From Paludisphaera soli (GTDB lineage: Bacteria; Planctomycetota; Planctomycetia; Isosphaerales; Isosphaeraceae): a DNA stretch of 64,000 nucleotides. Under the pieces are notes generated by a model. It searched no databases. It saw only the letters and a program-made list of their open reading frames with translations, and had not been told where the DNA came from. Where the stretch lies: contig NZ_JAALJI010000004.1 in assembly GCF_011064595.1 (NCBI RefSeq), positions 62,001-126,000 on the forward strand. The letters run 5' to 3'. The translations under genes and the position numbers were made by a program. Shown here one piece after another: positions 37,401 through 45,741 of this stretch. Numbering within the stretch: the first letter of the stretch is position 1; each line of letters starts with the position of its first letter.

Positions 37401-38481
37401 CGCTGAAGCCGGTGAGGTGGGCGAGGAAGAATTCGCCGACGGTCGCCATCTCCAGGTTCCAGACGCCGTCGGCGGTCCCGGCCGAATGGTCGAGGGTCAC
37501 CTGGAAGGGGGCGGAGGCACCGTTGAGGACCGAGACGTCGCCGGTCACGCCCGAGGCCGACTCCAGGTTCGAGACGAGCAGGAGGTTCGTCCCCGTCCCC
37601 GCCCAGACGTCGACCCGCGTGGCGGCGGCCGCGACCGTGAAGATGCTGGTCTCGCCGCCGCCGCTGAGGCGCAGGCCGGTCAGCTCGTCCTGGACCGCGG
37701 ACGTGCCGGTGACCGTGAAGACGCTCGACGCCGAGCTCGTCGAGTCGTCCAGCCAGGTCCAGGTGCCGTCGGCGGTCCCGGATACCTCATACGTGTTCGA
37801 GCCTCCGGCGAGCGTCGAGGCCCCCTTCAGCGTCAATTCGTCGACGCCCGAGTAGGACAGGCCGCCGAAACCGCCGCGGGCCACGTCGGCGGCGGTGACC
37901 GTGTATGTGACCGACACCGGGGCCGCCCCGGAGTCGTCGAGGACCACCTGGTTGCCCGTGGGTGCGCCGGACTCCGAGACGGCGACCGCGGACGAGAGCG
38001 CGGCGAGGCCGGTGGGATTCGACGCCGAGCCCAGCGTCACCTCGTTCCCGTTGTCGAACAGGGTGATCCCCGTCGGGACGTTGGTGCTGGCGACGGTTAG
38101 GGTGCTGGTCCCGGTGTTCACGTCGACCTGGAGGCCGGTGATCGCCTGGACCGTCACCGTCATGCTCCCGTCGCCGCCCACGGTCAGGCCGGCGGCGTTC
38201 GAGACGACGTTGATCGGCACGTCCGAGGCGAACGTGTAGACGTTCCCCGAGACCGAGACCGTCAGGATCTCCGAGGTCAGCACGTCGGTGTCGTACGTCA
38301 GGAAGGCGGCGGCGTCGATGTTGATGGCAGCCGCCAGGAGCGTCCGGTGCTCCAGGGTTTCGAGCCGACGCAGGGTTTCCCCGCGGAGCCGACGCTTGCG
38401 ACGCCCGGCCGCCTCGCCCCGGTTCCAGGAGCCCCAAGTCACACGGGGTCGGTCCATCCGCGTCATCGTCGCCGGGATCAT
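34495..38481 (-). CDS. Giant planctomycete extracellular protein, paralogue of the gene at 30952
   Basis: 1,328 aa. Leader motif RRLETLEHRTLLAA at 38-51. The body is beta-rich with NTGTSTLTVAS and GSGDDEARLVDL repeats. Three PKD-like modules follow near 695, 825 and 940 (TVAWGDGTTTAG, IYWGDGSAGVGG, TIDWGDGSPTSLG), then an Ig-like module with SDTGISNTDNVTN and LVIDTVGPKV, and the shared C-terminal module NALDGEYYGYFPSGNDVN. The tail differs from its neighbour (no Pro/Arg repeat). GGAG 8 bases before ATG 38481 fixes the start. Both proteins arose by duplication and lie between xseA and xseB. Confidence 0.85.
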   Translation of the reverse strand: MIPATMTRMDRPRVTWGSWNRGEAAGRRKRRLRGETLRRLETLEHRTLLAAAINIDAAAFLTYDTDVLTSEILTVSVSGNVYTFASDVPINVVSNAAGLTVGGDGSMTVTVQAITGLQVDVNTGTSTLTVASTNVPTGITLFDNGNEVTLGSASNPTGLAALSSAVAVSESGAPTGNQVVLDDSGAAPVSVTYTVTAADVARGGFGGLSYSGVDELTLKGASTLAGGSNTYEVSGTADGTWTWLDDSTSSASSVFTVTGTSAVQDELTGLRLSGGGETSIFTVAAAATRVDVWAGTGTNLLLVSNLESASGVTGDVSVLNGASAPFQVTLDHSAGTADGVWNLEMATVGEFFLAHLTGFSAGGSLNYGPDEVDVVTLRNGEDLTASLTVDFAGGNPLPVGSPLVYEGGRVGAATAASDLILVGDPEVGIVAQRHMPSGPGTGQIQFTDEDDGATEILYSQLASDSIYDTLAAASYTFVYTGDPGVGVEVLTGANSALTGNVQTLLIASAGAPPEFVDTHLGNKATIVVDQTAGGSDYSTLVDYSGATPVAGLASLSVVTGSGDDEARLVDLPPGAAFILQQGAGSDTASLTLAGAGASSTALDGGPGVDALTIIADGFPLSAADFSAAGGTTTITSALLPGGPISYTRYESVVVTGADPIVPTVYGVPIHAVEGQRLVDGLVGAFTASATARASDFVATVAWGDGTTTAGVIVQDASNPSIYYIYGSHTYYEPGQGLATAITVASLGSTTTTYIGGVPVTFVASAGAPVTTPSQAFVDDAPITVAVNNVWGFENIPIATGPLVVATFNDVGGIDPTDAAPASNYSATIYWGDGSAGVGGLTIIRNGTTSSFVVTAAPHTYAIPGSYVVTVVVTDLETGSAWIGTSTAAVADAPLTRTPSQPSVANAQEGIQFVDRVIGSFVDANPLATTDQYTVTIDWGDGSPTSLGRVIQPGGVGTTMFVVGTHTYADALAPGAPPLTAGAGPVAGPVTLNGTYRLTMAVRDTFGSTVNLFNELTVEDRPLTIAGALDSTSDTGISNTDNVTNDATPTYSGVASEGGAVVYLYASLNGGTPVLIGSSTADATGAWSVTPALALADGGYRIQVQAYDDSGHTIGALTTLTASLVIDTVGPKVTDLVFDNFRGQVIASFEDFGGAANVGVGLVQAALRDANNFRFAKLAAANSPVRRFLATSISVSPGTNLGEQVATVRFNDGAGIRGGRYLFTARSVDPANLSGIRDVAGNALDGEYYGYFPSGNDVNGGDFEARLDARHHTIFPPRTQVGTATPVDPPGRPATGRFLRLDGTLLPSAGSAVRLSSARGAARLARLGS

Positions 38482-38899
38482 GGTGCATTCTCCAGCAGGG
38501 GAGGTCGAACGGTCGCCGCGGCGGAAGAGAGGGGCGGCGGGGGCATCGCGATTTCGATCCGGCCCGTGGCCGCCTGATCGTTCGATGACGTGATGGGATT
38601 TTTGAGTGCGAGCATCACGCCGGTCGATTCTGCCCAGAGTACCCATCTTTAAATTTCGGTGGCAAGCAGAAAAGTTGCGGAGTCGCCCTATTTCGCCCCG
38701 ACTTCGCCGTTTCTTCGTCGAAACTGGGCCAGGCGATCCTCGCGAAACAGAGAACCCCCTCGCTCGAGCGGCCAAACATGGCCGCTCCCTTGCTGCCGTG
38801 TTGTATCACACTGTCAAGGGCGGAGGATTTGGTGGAAGCGCGAAATTGCGGGTTTTCGGGCGAATCGCCGCGGGATTTCGGGAAGGGGAGAGTCGGGTT
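38482..38899. promoter_or_regulatory. Intergenic region upstream of the giant extracellular gene
   Basis: About 420 bases with no gene, less GC-rich than average. An 8-bp hairpin (38767-38774 with 38779-38786, loop AACA) lies about 115 nt downstream of xseA and could end its transcript. The rest probably holds the promoter of the gene at 34495, but I cannot place it. Confidence 0.35.
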
Positions 38900-40060
38900 T
38901 CAGGCCTCGACCCGTGAGGTGATCCGGCCGCCGGCCAGGACCGTCTGGATGAGGTTCCCGACGGGAGCCTGGGAGGGATCGCGGACGAGCGACTTGCCGT
39001 CGTCGGCGAGGGTCAGGCTGTAGCCCCGCGCCAGGACGGCCTCGGGGTTCAGGGCTTCGAGCGAGGTCTTGAGGCGGTCGAGCCGATGCCGGCGGCGTTC
39101 CAGGTCCTGCCCCAGCGCGGCGTTCAGCTCGCGGGCCAGGCGGTCGAGCCCGAGGCGGGCGTCGCGCAGGCGTCCCGAGCCGGCGTGGCGCAGGGCCTGG
39201 GCGAGACGGTCCAGGTGCATGGCCATCTCGGCGGCGTCGGGGACGACCAGCTCGCCGGCCTCGCTGGGCGTCAGGGCGCGGCGGTCGGCGGCCAGGTCGG
39301 CGAGGGTCACGTCGATCTCGTGGCCGACGGCCGCGACGACCGGCGCGGGGCAGCCGACGATCGCGCGCACGACCCGCTCGTCGTTGAACGGGCTCAGGTC
39401 CTCGGCGCTGCCGCCCCCGCGGGCGACGACGACGACTTCGACCCCCGGCGCCAGCCCGGCCAGCTCGATCGCGGCGGCGATCTCCTTGCCCACGCCGATC
39501 CCCTGGACGCGCGTGGGGACGATCAGCACGTCGGTCCCGCTCCATCGCCGGCCGGTGACCTGGAGCAGGTCGCGCACGGCCGCCCCGGTCGGGCTGGTGA
39601 CGACGGCGATCTTCCGGGGGAAACGCGGCAGGCGACGCTTCCGGTCGGGGTCGAACAGGCCCTCGGCGGAGAGGCGGGCGAAGAGCTGCCGGAAGGCCAG
39701 TTCGCCCGCGCCCATCCCCTCGGGCTCGACGGCCTGCGCGATGATCTGGTATTCGCCGCGCGGGCTGTAGACGGTCAGGCGGCCGACGAGCCGGACGGCC
39801 AGGCCGTCGGCCAGTTCGAACGGCAGCCGCTGGGCGTCGCTCCGCCACATGACCACCCGGACGCTCGCCGCCTGGTCCCGCAGGCTGAAGTAGAGGTGGC
39901 CGGAGCGGGGGCGGGAGAGGTTCGAGACCTCGCCCCGGATCGCCACCTCGCCGAACCCGGACTCCAGGGCGTCCTTGATCCGCTCGGTCAGGCCGGCGAC
40001 CGACTCGAAGACGACGCCGTACGGATTGTCGGAGGCCTGGAACCAGGGGAAGCTCGCCAT
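38900..40060 (-). CDS. xseA: Exodeoxyribonuclease VII large subunit
   Basis: 386 aa. N-terminal OB-fold domain (AIRGEVSNLSRPRSGHLYFSL) and the catalytic part: RFPRKIAVVTSPTGAAVRDL, VVVVARGGGSAEDLSPFND and AAVGHEIDVTLADLAADRRA. These are the diagnostic XseA blocks. The enzyme degrades single-stranded DNA from both ends with XseB. AGGA precedes ATG 40060 by five bases. The coiled-coil C-terminal region is short. The gene lies upstream of two giant extracellular genes, with its partner xseB beyond them. Confidence 0.92.
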   Translation of the reverse strand: MASFPWFQASDNPYGVVFESVAGLTERIKDALESGFGEVAIRGEVSNLSRPRSGHLYFSLRDQAASVRVVMWRSDAQRLPFELADGLAVRLVGRLTVYSPRGEYQIIAQAVEPEGMGAGELAFRQLFARLSAEGLFDPDRKRRLPRFPRKIAVVTSPTGAAVRDLLQVTGRRWSGTDVLIVPTRVQGIGVGKEIAAAIELAGLAPGVEVVVVARGGGSAEDLSPFNDERVVRAIVGCPAPVVAAVGHEIDVTLADLAADRRALTPSEAGELVVPDAAEMAMHLDRLAQALRHAGSGRLRDARLGLDRLARELNAALGQDLERRRHRLDRLKTSLEALNPEAVLARGYSLTLADDGKSLVRDPSQAPVGNLIQTVLAGGRITSRVEA

Positions 40061-40096
40061 GATCGTCCTGAGCTGAACGCCGGAAGGATGCGCGAA

Positions 40097-40125
40097 GGGG
40101 ACGCCCCCGCGGCGGAGGCGTCCCC
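40097..40125 (-). terminator. Hairpin between the oxidoreductase and xseA
   Basis: GGGGACGCC at 40097-40105 and GGCGTCCCC at 40117-40125 form a 9-bp stem with an 11-base loop, about 50 nt after the stop of the oxidoreductase and upstream of xseA. No clear T-run. Confidence 0.4.
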
Positions 40126-40175
40126 CTGCATCGTCCCAGGAATCGGCCGATCCGGCAACCGAGGTCGGGGCCGCG

Positions 40176-41300
40176 TCAGTCGCGGTTCTCGCTCGGGTCC
40201 TCGGCGTTGACCATCTCGACCGGTTCGGGAGGGGCGAGCCCCCTAACCTGGGTCGGCTCGACCCGGCGCTTGCGAGTGTACGGTTCGAGGGCCTGGGGGC
40301 GGCCGGTGATGAGGGCGCGACGGATCGCCTCGACGATCCGGACGTCACACCAGCCTTCCTCGCCGTCGGGCTCGGGGTCCAGGTCGTCGAGGATGCAGTC
40401 GGAGAAGTACTCGGCCTGGCTGCCGAACTGGTCGACCTCGGGGAAGGTCTGGTGCTCGGTCTCGTCGCCGATCGTCGCGTCGTATTCGAGGCCGTGGCCG
40501 TAGGAGAAGGCGGGCTGGAAGGACAGGTTCCCCTTCGTCCCCAGGATGGCGTAGTGCTCGAAGCTGTTCAGGGTGTACGAGACGACGAACGATGCGATCC
40601 GGTCGCCGGGGAAGCGCAGGGTGACGCTTACCGTGTCGTCCATGTCCTCCAGGCCCCACTCCGGGTTGCGCGCGCCGACGGCGTGGACCTCGATCGGCTC
40701 GGACCCGAAGAGCTGGCGGGCCGCGTTGATGGGATAGACGCCGATATCGTAGACCGGGCCGGCGTCGAAGCCGTGCTTGGCGCGGTGGTTGTCGGTCTTG
40801 ATCGCCTGGGTGAAGGTGGCGGTGAACAGGCGGGCCTCGCCGATGTCGCCGGCCCGCACGTGCTCGATGGCCGCGACGGTGGCGGGCTCGAAGTGGAGGC
40901 GGTAGGCGAGCATCAGCTTGGCCCCGCCCTCCTCGGCCGCGGCGATCATCGCCTTGCAGTCCTCCTCGTTCACGGCCATCGGCTTCTCCAGCAGGACGTG
41001 GATGCCGGCCTTCAGCGCGGGGACGACGAACTTGGTATGCAGGTGATTGGGCGTCGCGATGTAGAGGGCGTCGACCTCGTCGGCGGCGAGCAGCTCGTCG
41101 AAGTCGTCGTAGTGGTAGGTCTTCCGCAGGCCGAATTCCTGCTTGAGCGCCTCGGCCTTCTCGGGGTCGCCGGTGACGAGGACCGTCAGCTCCGAGTTCT
41201 TGGTGTTGCGCACGCCGGGCATGAAGTGCGCCTGCGAGATCATGCCCCCCGCGACGACGCCGTATCGCACCTTGCCGCCCATGACGTTCTTGGCGTTCAT
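40176..41300 (-). CDS. Gfo/Idh/MocA family NAD(P)-dependent oxidoreductase
   Basis: 374 aa. The N-terminal Rossmann part starts VRYGVVAGGMISQAHFMPGV, a slightly divergent G-x-G-x-x-x. DALYIATPNHLHTKFVVPALKAG and HVLLEKPMAVNEED include the E-K-P motif with the substrate-binding Lys, and GPVYDIGVYPINAARQL (D-x-G-x-Y) is the usual second block. These enzymes oxidise or reduce sugars and related cyclitols. No signal peptide, so it is cytosolic. AAAGAGG is about eight bases before ATG 41300. The gene stands alone. Substrate unknown. Confidence 0.88.
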   Translation of the reverse strand: MNAKNVMGGKVRYGVVAGGMISQAHFMPGVRNTKNSELTVLVTGDPEKAEALKQEFGLRKTYHYDDFDELLAADEVDALYIATPNHLHTKFVVPALKAGIHVLLEKPMAVNEEDCKAMIAAAEEGGAKLMLAYRLHFEPATVAAIEHVRAGDIGEARLFTATFTQAIKTDNHRAKHGFDAGPVYDIGVYPINAARQLFGSEPIEVHAVGARNPEWGLEDMDDTVSVTLRFPGDRIASFVVSYTLNSFEHYAILGTKGNLSFQPAFSYGHGLEYDATIGDETEHQTFPEVDQFGSQAEYFSDCILDDLDPEPDGEEGWCDVRIVEAIRRALITGRPQALEPYTRKRRVEPTQVRGLAPPEPVEMVNAEDPSENRD

Positions 41301-41457
41301 CGCGCCGGCCTCTTTCGATTCGGAGACTCGCGTTCCCGTTGGTCGACTCTGTTCGACGAGGGATGCAAATCGCATTCCCGTCGGAAAACGGCCGTCGCGG
41401 TTCGGAGGCTCGGCATCGAGATCGGTGAGAGGCCCGCGTGGGTCAGGTTCGTCGGGT

Positions 41458-41745
41458 TCAGGTCTCGCCCATGCGCTCGACGAGCGATACGAGCAACTCC
41501 TCCCATTCCGCCTCGACCTTTCGCCGCAACGGCGGGTTCGTCAGGACGACGCGGATGACGCTCGCGCGGACCTCCGGCGAGGTCAGGTCGACCAGCGCGT
41601 CGGTCTTCGGGTCGAAGAGGAGCGTTCCCAGCGCCGCCTTGCTCGCGGCATCGACCTCGGCGGCCCACCACGCGACCCACTGAACCGGCTTCGTGTAGCC
41701 GTTGATATACCCGGAGAGGATCTGATCGTCGACTTGATCCGCCAT
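41458..41745 (-). CDS. Small protein of unknown function
   Basis: 95 aa, helical, ending VEAEWEELLVSLVERMGET. It begins MADQVDDQILSGYINGYTKP and has a central TLLFDPKTDALVDLTSPEVR. No recognised domain. GGGGG six bases before ATG 41745 supports the start. It is close to the acyl-transfer genes but has no D-S-L phosphopantetheine site, so it is not an acyl carrier protein. Confidence 0.5.
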   Translation of the reverse strand: MADQVDDQILSGYINGYTKPVQWVAWWAAEVDAASKAALGTLLFDPKTDALVDLTSPEVRASVIRVVLTNPPLRRKVEAEWEELLVSLVERMGET

Positions 41746-41807
41746 GCAACGCCCCCGGCTGACATCGTCCCTCGCACCGTCACGCCCCCGGCTTTCATGT
41801 GACCGGA

Positions 41808-42842
41808 TCAGCGCCGTGCGGAGGATCGGGCGAGCGTCGCCGCGTCGGCCGCTCGCAGGGCCTGGGGCCGGGGGGGCGAGGGATCGCCGGCGTCGCGGCG
41901 CGGGGGATCGGCGTCGCCGGCCTCGGGGGCTTCGGTGTAGCAGGGCCAGGTGAGGTAGGCGACGGCCTCGGAGGGGTCGACGGCGACCTGGGCCTCGACC
42001 TCGGCGAGATAGGCCGCGAGGGCGTGCTCCGGCCGCGACAGGCTCTCGGGCGCGAGGGCCCGGAACTCCAGGGCGAACCGGCCCGCGGGGAGGTGGCGGC
42101 AGAAGATGAAGAAGACCGGGGCGCGGGTGAGGCAGGCCAGCTCGGCCCAGACGGCGAGGAACTCGTGGTCGCGGCCCAGCAGCCGGCAGGTGCGGGTGTT
42201 GGAGCCTTCCCAGACGATGTCGCCGTTCAGGTAGACGGCCAGGCCGTCGCGCAGGGCCGACCGCGCCTGCATCATCCGCTCGACGGCCGCGGCGGTCGTC
42301 AGGTCGCGCTTGAGGAAGAATTCGGACTGGGCGTAGGGGGCGGCGGAGGCGTCGAACCGCCGGTTCAGCTCGCGCGAGACGTGCTTCGGCCGCTGCACCA
42401 GGGCGCGCACCGGCAGCCCCCGGCGGAACAGCCAGTGCATGCCGGCGATGTGCGCGCCGAGGTGGCTGCCGACGAGGATCGCCCCCCGGCCCCGGTCGAG
42501 CGCCTCGCGGACGGCCTCGAAGCCGATCACCTCGAAGCGGGCCAGGGCGTCGTCGTCGCCGACGCCGTCGAGCGGGTAGTCGCGGGCGGTGAACCGCGCC
42601 GCGGTCTCGGCCAGGGCGGTCCAGCCGGCCTCGGCGGCCCCTCGGGTCCCGAGGATCGCCGCCGCGCGGGCCATGGCGGCCTTGAGGCGGGCGCGGCGGC
42701 CGGGGCGGAGGTAGGTGGAGGCCCATCCCATCGTGCGGACGATCGCGTCGGCCCGCGCCGGGGCGAGCGAGCCCAGGCTCGGGAGCAGCAGCTCGTAGAA
42801 GTAGAATTTCCAGGTGAGGATGCGACGCGAGATGTGCTTCAC
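41808..42842 (-). CDS. LpxL/HtrB-like acyltransferase with an altered active-site motif
   Basis: 344 aa, related to lipid A late acyltransferases (LPLAT). The block AILVGSHLGAHIAGMHWLF matches the position of the H-x4-D/E catalytic motif, but the acid is replaced by Ile (H-LGAH-I). Downstream GLAVYLNGDIVWEG and VFFIFCRHLPAG agree with the family. It starts at a GTG: 42842 has AGGAGG ten bases upstream, while a GTG at 42851 overlaps the stop of the ligase by four bases. The C-terminal 60 residues are disordered. It may acylate a surface lipid or be inactive. Family likely, activity doubtful. Confidence 0.65.
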   Translation of the reverse strand: MKHISRRILTWKFYFYELLLPSLGSLAPARADAIVRTMGWASTYLRPGRRARLKAAMARAAAILGTRGAAEAGWTALAETAARFTARDYPLDGVGDDDALARFEVIGFEAVREALDRGRGAILVGSHLGAHIAGMHWLFRRGLPVRALVQRPKHVSRELNRRFDASAAPYAQSEFFLKRDLTTAAAVERMMQARSALRDGLAVYLNGDIVWEGSNTRTCRLLGRDHEFLAVWAELACLTRAPVFFIFCRHLPAGRFALEFRALAPESLSRPEHALAAYLAEVEAQVAVDPSEAVAYLTWPCYTEAPEAGDADPPRRDAGDPSPPRPQALRAADAATLARSSARR

Positions 42843-42847
42843 GAGGT

Positions 42848-44431
42848 TCACCCCTCCTCGGCGGCCAGGACCTTCAGCTTCTGATAATCGACCTTGTCCG
42901 TCGAGGTCGCCGGCAGGCTGTCGAGGAACGTGATCCGGTCCGGGATCATGTAATTGGGCAGGTGGATCGAGCAATGCCGCTTCATCGCGATCAGCGACTT
43001 CTTGCCCTCGGGCTTGAGCGACACGAACGCCGCGATGGAGACCCCCGCGTCGTCGCTCTTGGCGATCACGGCCGCGCGGTCGACCCCCTCGTGGCGGTAG
43101 AAGGCGGACTCGATCTCGCCCAGCTCGATCCGGTAGCCGCGCTTCTTGACCATGCGGTCGCGGCGGCCGTGGAATTGGTAGCAGCCGGAGCCGTCGTCGA
43201 CCACGAGGTCGCCGGTCCGATACCAGGAGGTCCCGCGCTCGTCGGCGAAGAAGGCGGCCTCGGTCAGGTCGGGCCGGCCGAAGTACCCGCGCATCACGCC
43301 CGGCCCGGCGATGACCAGCTCGCCGAGCGCGCCGACGGGGAGCGTCCGGCCTTCCTCGTCGACCACCCGGCCGACGAGCGGCGGGCAGGCGAAGCCGATG
43401 GGGAAGGGCCCGGCCTGCGCCTCGTCGATGACCGCGGGGATCGCGAGCGCCGTGCAGACGTTGGTCTCGGTCGGGCCGTAGAGGTTCCAGAGCCGGGCGT
43501 CGGGCCAGAGCTTCCGCAGCCTGCGGAGCGGCGCGATCGGGAAGACCTCGCCGGCGAAGAGCACCAGCTTCGGGGGCGCGTAGCCGGGGCGGTCGAGCCG
43601 GCCCAGCTCGGTCATCATCGCCAGGATCGAGGGCGCCGAGTACCAGACGCTGATCCGCCGGTCCTGGATGTAGTCGGCCAGCGGCGCGGGCTCCTTCGCG
43701 AGCGTCTCGCCGATCAGCACCAGGGTCCCGGCGTTGAGGCACGAGACGAACAGGTCGAAGATCGACAGATCGAAGTGGAAGGGGGCGTGCGAGGAATACC
43801 GGTCGTCGTCGCTCCAGGGGCCGAGCGCGTCGCGGCACCATTCCAGGAACGTGAACGCGTTGGCGTGCGAGAGCATGACCCCCTTGGGCTTCCCAGTCGA
43901 CCCGGAGGTGAACAGGACGTACGCCAGGTCGTCGGCGTCGCGCGGGGGGGGCAGGGGGGAGGGGGCCTCGTCGGCCAGGACCTCGGACCAGGCGGCCTCC
44001 TCGGGGTCGAGTTCGCCCGGGGTCGAGGGGTCGTCGACGACGATCAGGCGGGGGGCGCCGTCGCGGCCGGCCCAGGCGGCGCGCAGGGCCGGGGCCAGCT
44101 TGGCGGCGACGACCACGGCCTTGGCGCCGCTGTCGGTGAAGATCCCCTCGGCTCGGCCGGCGGGCCCGGTCGGGTCCACGGGGACGTAGACCCCCCCGGC
44201 GCGGAGGACGCCGTGGATCGCGGCCACGGCCTCCAGGCTCTTGGGGAGCCAGAGGCCCACGCGGTCGCCCCGGTCGACCCCCCAGCGGGCCAGCCGGGTC
44301 GCCACGCGGTCGGCGGCGCGGTCCAGTTCGGAGAAGGTCAGCGAGCGGCCCTGCTCGTCCTCGACGGCGGGGTGGGCGGGCCGCCGCGCGGCGGCCTCGT
44401 CCAGGAGTCGGCTGAGATGGCGTCCTTCCAT
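42848..44431 (-). CDS. Adenylate-forming ligase (DltA/NRPS A-domain-like)
   Basis: 527 aa ANL-family enzyme. Core motifs in order: VLFTSGSTGKPKGVMLSH (A3), NLYGPTETNV (A5), YRTGDLV (A7), GRRDRMVKKRGYRIELGEIE (A8) and STDKVDYQKL with the catalytic Lys (A10). The pattern and size fit amino-acid-activating enzymes such as DltA (D-alanine:carrier ligase) rather than acyl-CoA synthetases. It activates an acid with ATP and loads it on a carrier, but no carrier gene is near. It lies between an SGNH hydrolase (55-nt gap) and the LpxL-like gene. Confidence 0.8.
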   Translation of the reverse strand: MEGRHLSRLLDEAAARRPAHPAVEDEQGRSLTFSELDRAADRVATRLARWGVDRGDRVGLWLPKSLEAVAAIHGVLRAGGVYVPVDPTGPAGRAEGIFTDSGAKAVVVAAKLAPALRAAWAGRDGAPRLIVVDDPSTPGELDPEEAAWSEVLADEAPSPLPPPRDADDLAYVLFTSGSTGKPKGVMLSHANAFTFLEWCRDALGPWSDDDRYSSHAPFHFDLSIFDLFVSCLNAGTLVLIGETLAKEPAPLADYIQDRRISVWYSAPSILAMMTELGRLDRPGYAPPKLVLFAGEVFPIAPLRRLRKLWPDARLWNLYGPTETNVCTALAIPAVIDEAQAGPFPIGFACPPLVGRVVDEEGRTLPVGALGELVIAGPGVMRGYFGRPDLTEAAFFADERGTSWYRTGDLVVDDGSGCYQFHGRRDRMVKKRGYRIELGEIESAFYRHEGVDRAAVIAKSDDAGVSIAAFVSLKPEGKKSLIAMKRHCSIHLPNYMIPDRITFLDSLPATSTDKVDYQKLKVLAAEEG

Positions 44432-44486
44432 GGCGTCGGTCCGTTCAGCTCGGTTGCGCGAAATGGGGTCATGAGAGGTCCGGGGG

Positions 44487-45719
44487 TCACGGCAGGTCCT
44501 CGGGCAGGGCCGCCTCGGCGACGGCCGACCGGCCCGGGAACAGCAGCTCGTAGCGGCCCTGATCGGTGACCAGCTTGTGGGTCAGGGCCAGGAACAGCCG
44601 GTGGTGGCCCACCGCGTTCGGATGGTCGTCCCAGGCGGCGATCTCCAGCAACGCCGGGTCGATCTGGTCGAACGTGTCGGTGAGGTCGTAGATGGGCAGG
44701 GCCTGCCGCCCGGCGATGGCCCTCAGGCGGGCGACCGGCTCGGCGCGGGCCGACGGGTCGGCGTCCTTCCCGACCCGGGGGATGATCACCATCATCAGGG
44801 GGACCTTGGCGGTCCGGCAGTCGGCCGAGAGCTTGGCGAGGGTCTCGTCGTACAGGTCCCAGTAGTGCGGCTCGAGCTTCTTCTTGATCGCCTCCTTGGC
44901 GACGAGCTGCTTGCGGGAGTCGACCCGGCGGTCGGCCTCGGTCACCCCGGCGCGCTCGACGGCCCGGCGGGCGAAGTCGAACGGGATCTCGGCCTGGGTG
45001 CGGAAGACGTCGCACAGGTGGATCTCGGCCAGCCGCGAGTCGAGCATGGTCGAGGCGAACACGACCAGGTCGGGCTGGAACTCCTTCGCCTTGCGGCGGA
45101 ACGACTCCAGCCGCTGGAGCGGGCTGTAGGCCGCCACGGCGAAGTTCAGGACCTCGAACCGGCGGTCGGACGCGAAGCCCTGATGGGCCGCGTGGGTGTT
45201 CAGCCAATCCTGGAGCTGATGGGCGTACGAGTCCTGGTACTTGACCCCCCAGCCCATGTCCATCGACGCCCCCAGGAGCGCGATCCGGAAGACGCCCGGC
45301 GGCTTCTCGAGGGCGACCTCGGGGCCGTGCATGCCGTGCGAGTTGGTGACGAACGGCTGGCCGAACAGGACGCTGTCGATCTTGGGGATCAGCTCGAACT
45401 GGAGGAAGTCGCGGTCGAGGTGGCGGACCACGCCGGCGTCGTTGAAGCGGACCCAGCCGTTGGGCTTGCCCATCAGCTTGAGGGTCAGCTCGCCGCGGCC
45501 GCCGGGGCCCTCGGCGCCGCCGACGAGCCCCTCGTAGTAGCCGGTGGCGTGGTGGTCGGCGTCGGCCCGGTTGGACGAGTTCGAGCTCGCCGAGGCCATC
45601 AGCCGCCGGGCGTGGGACCAGCCGGCGGGGATCGGGATGAGCGAGAGGGCCACGAGGGCCGCCGCCTGCGCCATGGCGACGCGGGCCGCGGCGATCGAGG
45701 GGGACTGGATGAGCGCCAT
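44487..45719 (-). CDS. SGNH/AlgJ-DltD-like hydrolase or acyl-esterase
   Basis: 410 aa. N-terminal membrane anchor (about 15-35). The SGNH pattern starts at IALLGASMDMGWGV (Ser in block I, G-x-S form) and ends at DDHPNAVGHHRL with the catalytic Asp and His. Such partners of MBOAT proteins (AlgJ, AlgX, DltD) transfer or remove acyl groups on surface polymers on the outer face of the membrane. Starts at ATG 45719, 22 nt after the MBOAT gene; GGAGAGG lies about 12 bases upstream. The cluster is one transcript. Confidence 0.75.
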   Translation of the reverse strand: MALIQSPSIAAARVAMAQAAALVALSLIPIPAGWSHARRLMASASSNSSNRADADHHATGYYEGLVGGAEGPGGRGELTLKLMGKPNGWVRFNDAGVVRHLDRDFLQFELIPKIDSVLFGQPFVTNSHGMHGPEVALEKPPGVFRIALLGASMDMGWGVKYQDSYAHQLQDWLNTHAAHQGFASDRRFEVLNFAVAAYSPLQRLESFRRKAKEFQPDLVVFASTMLDSRLAEIHLCDVFRTQAEIPFDFARRAVERAGVTEADRRVDSRKQLVAKEAIKKKLEPHYWDLYDETLAKLSADCRTAKVPLMMVIIPRVGKDADPSARAEPVARLRAIAGRQALPIYDLTDTFDQIDPALLEIAAWDDHPNAVGHHRLFLALTHKLVTDQGRYELLFPGRSAVAEAALPEDLP

Positions 45720-45741
45720 GGCGGGAGGGGTCCTCTCCGTG

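Noticed and set aside
38780-38830. TTGACA on the minus strand at 38813-38818 as a -35 box
   Set aside because: No -10 box at 16-18 bases; only a TACAAC much too close.
41458-41745. 95-aa protein as the missing acyl carrier (DltC-like)
   Set aside because: It lacks a D-S-L serine for phosphopantetheine and has no carrier-like helices.
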